Source: Actinomycetes bacterium (GTDB lineage Bacteria > Actinomycetota > Acidimicrobiia > Acidimicrobiales > RAAP-2). From it: a stretch of 8,157 nucleotides of DNA. Location: the NCBI GenBank assembly GCA_021807965.1, contig JAKBCI010000063.1, positions 1-8,157 on the forward strand. The letters run 5' to 3'. This document shows, piece after piece, positions 5,738 to 8,157 of this stretch. Numbering within the stretch: position 1 is the stretch's first letter; every line of letters starts with the position of its first letter. The position numbers and the translations under genes were made by a program. The notes under the pieces were generated by a model. It ran no database searches and was not told the DNA's origin. It saw only the letters and a list, made by a program, of their open reading frames with translations.

Positions 5738-5778
5738 AGTAATCGATACTACTCGTAGTATAGCGATATATCGTTACT
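5738..5778. promoter_or_regulatory. Nested palindromic operator, probable PadR binding site
   Basis: ATACTAC (5746-5752) and GTAGTAT (5755-5761) are exact inverted arms around TC. CGATATATCG (5764-5773) is a perfect 10-base palindrome beside them. An outer pair, AGTAATCGATA (5738-5748) and TATCGTTACT (5769-5778), is inverted with one extra base in the left arm. This is the most AT-rich stretch between the two divergent genes and covers the PadR promoter's -10 and spacer, as expected for an autoregulatory operator. The assignment to PadR is by position and symmetry, not by a known box. Confidence 0.7.
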
Positions 5779-5784
5779 TTTCAA
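5757..5784 (-). promoter_or_regulatory. Promoter of the PadR gene
   Basis: On the minus strand TTGAAA (5784-5779) and TATACT (5762-5757) are each one base off the sigma-70 consensus and separated by 16 bases. The predicted start near 5750 leaves a leader of about 30 bases carrying the AGGAGG ribosome site. The CGATATATCG palindrome fills the spacer and one arm of the other palindrome overlaps the -10, so a bound repressor would block polymerase. Confidence 0.7.
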
Positions 5785-5823
5785 GCGCGCCGTAATCGCG
5801 GCCTCGTTGCCGGGGCAGCGACG

Positions 5824-5829
5824 TAGATT
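5824..5829 (+). promoter_or_regulatory. Leaderless -10 element for the Asp-box gene
   Basis: TAGATT (TAnnnT) is followed by exactly 6 bases and ATG 5836, placing the hexamer at -12 to -7 if transcription starts at the A of the ATG. No ribosome site precedes this ATG. This fixes the start at ATG 5836 rather than TTG 5830. The -35 region is not recognisable. Confidence 0.55.
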
Positions 5830-5835
5830 TTGACC

Positions 5836-7500
5836 ATGGTCATCCGGGGACGGGCGCGCCACCCGCTGGTTGCGGCAGTCGCAGTGGCCGTGGCGGTGCT
5901 CTTCGCGTCACTGGTCGCGCCCGCGTCACTCGGTGCGTCGTCTCGAGCGCCACGTATCGTCACGCAAGCGCTCAACACCACCTCCCTCGGACTGAGTACC
6001 CAGCTCGATTTCGTCGATCAGCTCTCTGCGTCGCTGGGCTTCGCCATCGCGGCCCCGGCCCAATCGAGTCACGGCCACGTCGATCTCGTGCGCACGACGG
6101 ATCAGGGACGCCGCTGGACGATCGTCGCGCCGCTGCCCATCTCGATCACCTCGTTCCTCGACAACTACGTCGAGTCGACGAATCTCGTGCATTTCCTGAC
6201 GCCGACGACCGGTTACTTCACCGTCCCCCACGGACCGATCTTCGTGACGAGCGACGGCGGCTCGACGTGGCGTGCGCTAGCCGCACCCGGGCAGTGGCCA
6301 ACCTACGTCGTTGGCGCCGACGTGGTCTGGGTGGTGAGCGACCAGTGCGCCGGGCCTGTTCCCGCGTATGGTCCACTGCGATGTCCGAGCGTGCTGTCGC
6401 GATTCCGCATCGGCGCAACCTCGCCGAACGCCACCACGATCATCCCCGCGCGTGGCCCCGGGAGAGCGTGGCGTGCCGCGAACGCCCTGCTCGCGCCGTC
6501 CTCGTCGTCCGTCGTGGTGGTGGAAGGGGGTACGGAGGGTGAGCCCGCGTCCCTGCTGCAAACGACTGACGGGGGGCGCACCTGGCACGCACTCGGCGAT
6601 CCGTGCCAGGGCGTCGCCGTCGAGCAACTCCTCGCAGTGCCGAGGGCGTGGCTGCTCTACTGCTTCGGTGACGGGGGCATGAACCAGGGTCTCAGCGAAC
6701 TGTGGCGTTCGACCAACGCGGGCGACACCTGGGCGCTCGTCGCTCGCGAGAGCATGGGCGTGCGTGACCACAGCCGCATCGGCGACGTGATGAACCACCT
6801 GTACGTGAACGGCCGGGCCACGGTGCTCTTCGGTGCCCTCGGCGGCGCCGCGGGCGGTCTCGAGTACAGCGTCGACGGTGGTCGTCGCTGGACCTTGACC
6901 GCGATCAGCACCAACGGGTACGGCGGCGCCCCCGAGTACGTCTCGACCTTCGGCGCGACGAGCGCGATATTCGGCATCCTCGGTGGCCCCCAGTACGCAA
7001 CGGCCACTGGCACGTCGTGGCGCGAGCTACCGGGCCTTCCCGCTGGTCCCTTCGACGGCTACCCGATCTGCACCACCCAGGTAACAGTCCGTCTCGCGCC
7101 GACGATGACTGCGGTACCGGCTTCCACCCTCGACTACCCGATCGTCTTCACCAACGAGGCCACGACGCCGTGCTACCTGAACGGTGTGCCCGTCGCCCAG
7201 ACCGTCGCCGGCGCGACTCGACGACCCGTGGGCGAGCCTCCCGTGCCCGTCAGTAGCCCCGACCGCGGTGGCTACGTCGTGCTGGCCCCGCACGCTACCG
7301 CGAGCGTCGTTCTCCAGAGCGACGACGCCAGCCACTACCGCGCTTCGTACTGCCGCGTCCGGATCGCCGACGGGGTCACCGTCAACTTCGACCGACCCGC
7401 TCGGTTCTTCGTCGCGCTACCCGATCGAGCCGTCTGCGCTGGGGTGTCCACCACGCGAATCGGCGGCATCGCCCGTGGCGTTGTCACGTGGCTGTCGTGA
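5836..7500 (+). CDS. Secreted Asp-box (BNR-like) repeat protein with C-terminal DUF4232-like domain
   Basis: This 554-residue protein has an export signal: Arg4/Arg6/Arg8, a hydrophobic stretch at 11-31, and a possible cleavage after Ala34 (SLGA). The body is a probable beta-propeller with five Asp-box motifs of the form S/T-x-D/N-x-G-x-x-W: TTDQGRRW (87-94), TSDGGSTW (138-145), TTDGGRTW (243-250), STNAGDTW (292-299) and SVDGGRRW (345-352). A sixth (near 389-395) is degenerate. Asp-boxes occur in sialidases and many unrelated propellers; no sialidase catalytic Arg triad or FRIP motif is apparent, so enzymatic activity is not claimed. From about 410 to 545 four cysteines (412, 446, 506, 534) and a FTNEATTPCYLNGVPV segment resemble the DUF4232 fold of actinobacterial exported proteins. 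The role is probably extracellular binding. It diverges from the PadR gene and overlaps the next gene's end by 17 bases. Confidence 0.8.
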   Translation: MVIRGRARHPLVAAVAVAVAVLFASLVAPASLGASSRAPRIVTQALNTTSLGLSTQLDFVDQLSASLGFAIAAPAQSSHGHVDLVRTTDQGRRWTIVAPLPISITSFLDNYVESTNLVHFLTPTTGYFTVPHGPIFVTSDGGSTWRALAAPGQWPTYVVGADVVWVVSDQCAGPVPAYGPLRCPSVLSRFRIGATSPNATTIIPARGPGRAWRAANALLAPSSSSVVVVEGGTEGEPASLLQTTDGGRTWHALGDPCQGVAVEQLLAVPRAWLLYCFGDGGMNQGLSELWRSTNAGDTWALVARESMGVRDHSRIGDVMNHLYVNGRATVLFGALGGAAGGLEYSVDGGRRWTLTAISTNGYGGAPEYVSTFGATSAIFGILGGPQYATATGTSWRELPGLPAGPFDGYPICTTQVTVRLAPTMTAVPASTLDYPIVFTNEATTPCYLNGVPVAQTVAGATRRPVGEPPVPVSSPDRGGYVVLAPHATASVVLQSDDASHYRASYCRVRIADGVTVNFDRPARFFVALPDRAVCAGVSTTRIGGIARGVVTWLS

Positions 7501-8157
7501 CCTCGCCGGCTGCGTCGGCACCCGCCAGCTCGAGCGCGAGCTCGCGCGAGCGACGATAGTCGATCTTGCCGTTGGGCGAACGGCCAATCGACTCGACGAC
7601 GAAGAGTCGGCGGGGCGCCTTGTAGCCGGCCAACTGGCTCTTCACGTGCTCGGTGAGTTCGCTCGCCGCGCACGTCGCACCAACGCGCAGCTCCACCAAG
7701 GCGCTCACCACCTCGCCCCATCGGTCGTCGGGCAGACCGACGACCACGGCGTCCACCACGTCGTCGTGCGTCTTCAGCGACTCTTCAACCTCCTCGGCGT
7801 AGACCTTCTCGCCACCGGTGTTGATGCACGCCGAGCCGCGACCGAGCAGCGTGATCGTGCCGTCGGCTTCGAGCGTGGCGAGGTCGCCGGGCACCGCGTA
7901 GCGCCGGCCGCCGAGCGTGCGAAACGTCGCCGTTGTTTTGGCCTCGTCTCGAAAGTACCCCACGGGGATTCGCCCACTCATCGCCACCAGTCCGACCTCT
8001 CCCGATCCCGGGGCGACCGGACGGCCGTCGTCGGTGATCACGGTGGCTCGTTCCCCGAGCGAGAAGGTGGCGGTCGCGGTGGCCGACGAGCCACCGGCGA
8101 GTGACGCGCCGAGCTGCAGTGCTTCGGAGGAACCGAATGCGTCAACGAGAAGCATCG
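7484..8157 (-). CDS. Acyl-CoA synthetase (FadD19-like), C-terminal part, cut by the right edge
   Basis: The frame is open to the window end, so only about the last 223 residues are seen; the N-terminus lies beyond. The enzyme activates a carboxylic acid with ATP, via an acyl-adenylate, to its CoA thioester in the cytoplasm. From codon 8155 as residue 1, visible adenylating-enzyme motifs are: FGSSEALQLG (7-16); GYFRDEAKTTATF (67-79); VPGDLATLEADGTITLLGRG (88-107), with the ribose-binding Asp91 and hinge Arg106; INTGGEKVYAEEVEE (111-125); and SPNGKIDYR, with the catalytic Lys at 197. The GRIPVGYFRDEAKT...GRRYAVPGD pattern recalls actinobacterial FadD19 and related steroid-side-chain or fatty acid ligases, but substrate cannot be fixed without the rest. 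Its stop lies inside the 3' end of the convergent Asp-box gene, and no separate terminator is visible. Confidence 0.9.
   Translation of the reverse strand, partial: MLLVDAFGSSEALQLGASLAGGSSATATATFSLGERATVITDDGRPVAPGSGEVGLVAMSGRIPVGYFRDEAKTTATFRTLGGRRYAVPGDLATLEADGTITLLGRGSACINTGGEKVYAEEVEESLKTHDDVVDAVVVGLPDDRWGEVVSALVELRVGATCAASELTEHVKSQLAGYKAPRRLFVVESIGRSPNGKIDYRRSRELALELAGADAAGEVTTAT

Noticed and set aside
4852..5742. 296-codon plus-strand frame antisense to the PadR gene
   Set aside because: The PadR winged helix, ribosome site and promoter are on the minus strand; this frame has no motif.
5836..7065. Sialidase activity for the Asp-box protein
   Set aside because: Asp-boxes alone are not diagnostic, and no catalytic Arg triad or FRIP motif could be seen.
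7184..8104. 306-codon plus-strand frame antisense to the acyl-CoA synthetase
   Set aside because: The minus strand carries the full series of adenylating-enzyme motifs; the plus frame is its shadow.
1..8157. CRISPR array, tRNA or rRNA gene
   Set aside because: No regularly spaced repeats of suitable length, no cloverleaf and no conserved rRNA stretch were seen on either strand.

Overview
The window is about two-thirds GC, with strong GC3 bias in the clear genes. Several genes have a TAnnnT -10 element placed 6-7 bases before the start codon (leaderless style). The right edge carries a FadD19-like acyl-CoA synthetase. Together these suggest a high-GC actinobacterium, plausibly of the Acidimicrobiia; the taxonomic placement is inference.

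Left part (1-951): an accessory-looking stretch with a lower-GC feel. On the minus strand, a gene resembling the N-terminus of sce7726-family proteins runs off the left edge. Right of it are a near-perfect hairpin with a repeated TGACGAAAGTCGG box (387-451), a second strong hairpin (561-595), and the C-terminal remnant of a DDE transposase on the minus strand (616-951). About 480 bases with no convincing gene follow.

Middle-left (1433-3304): a plus-strand cluster. A recognisable promoter (1433-1462) precedes a possible 14-codon leaderless leader ORF. Then come a MIP/aquaporin channel with two NPA motifs, a ParB/sulfiredoxin-fold-like protein overlapping it by 11 bases, and a 2H phosphoesterase (2'-5' RNA ligase-like) 25 bases later. 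The overlap and spacing suggest one transcript. What joins a channel, a ParB-like protein and a 2H RNA/nucleotide phosphoesterase is not obvious.

Middle (3334-5117): an MFS transporter whose coding potential extends upstream of its first standard start codon, then a 120-aa actinobacterial-type conserved hypothetical with its own leaderless promoter.

Right part (5128-8157): a minus-strand PadR-family repressor has a near-consensus promoter buried in nested palindromes, so it is probably autoregulated. Diverging from it is a leaderless gene for a 554-aa secreted Asp-box (BNR-like) repeat protein ending in a DUF4232-like domain. Its 3' end overlaps, tail to tail by 17 bases, a minus-strand acyl-CoA synthetase cut by the right edge.

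No tRNA, rRNA, CRISPR array or complete mobile element was seen.
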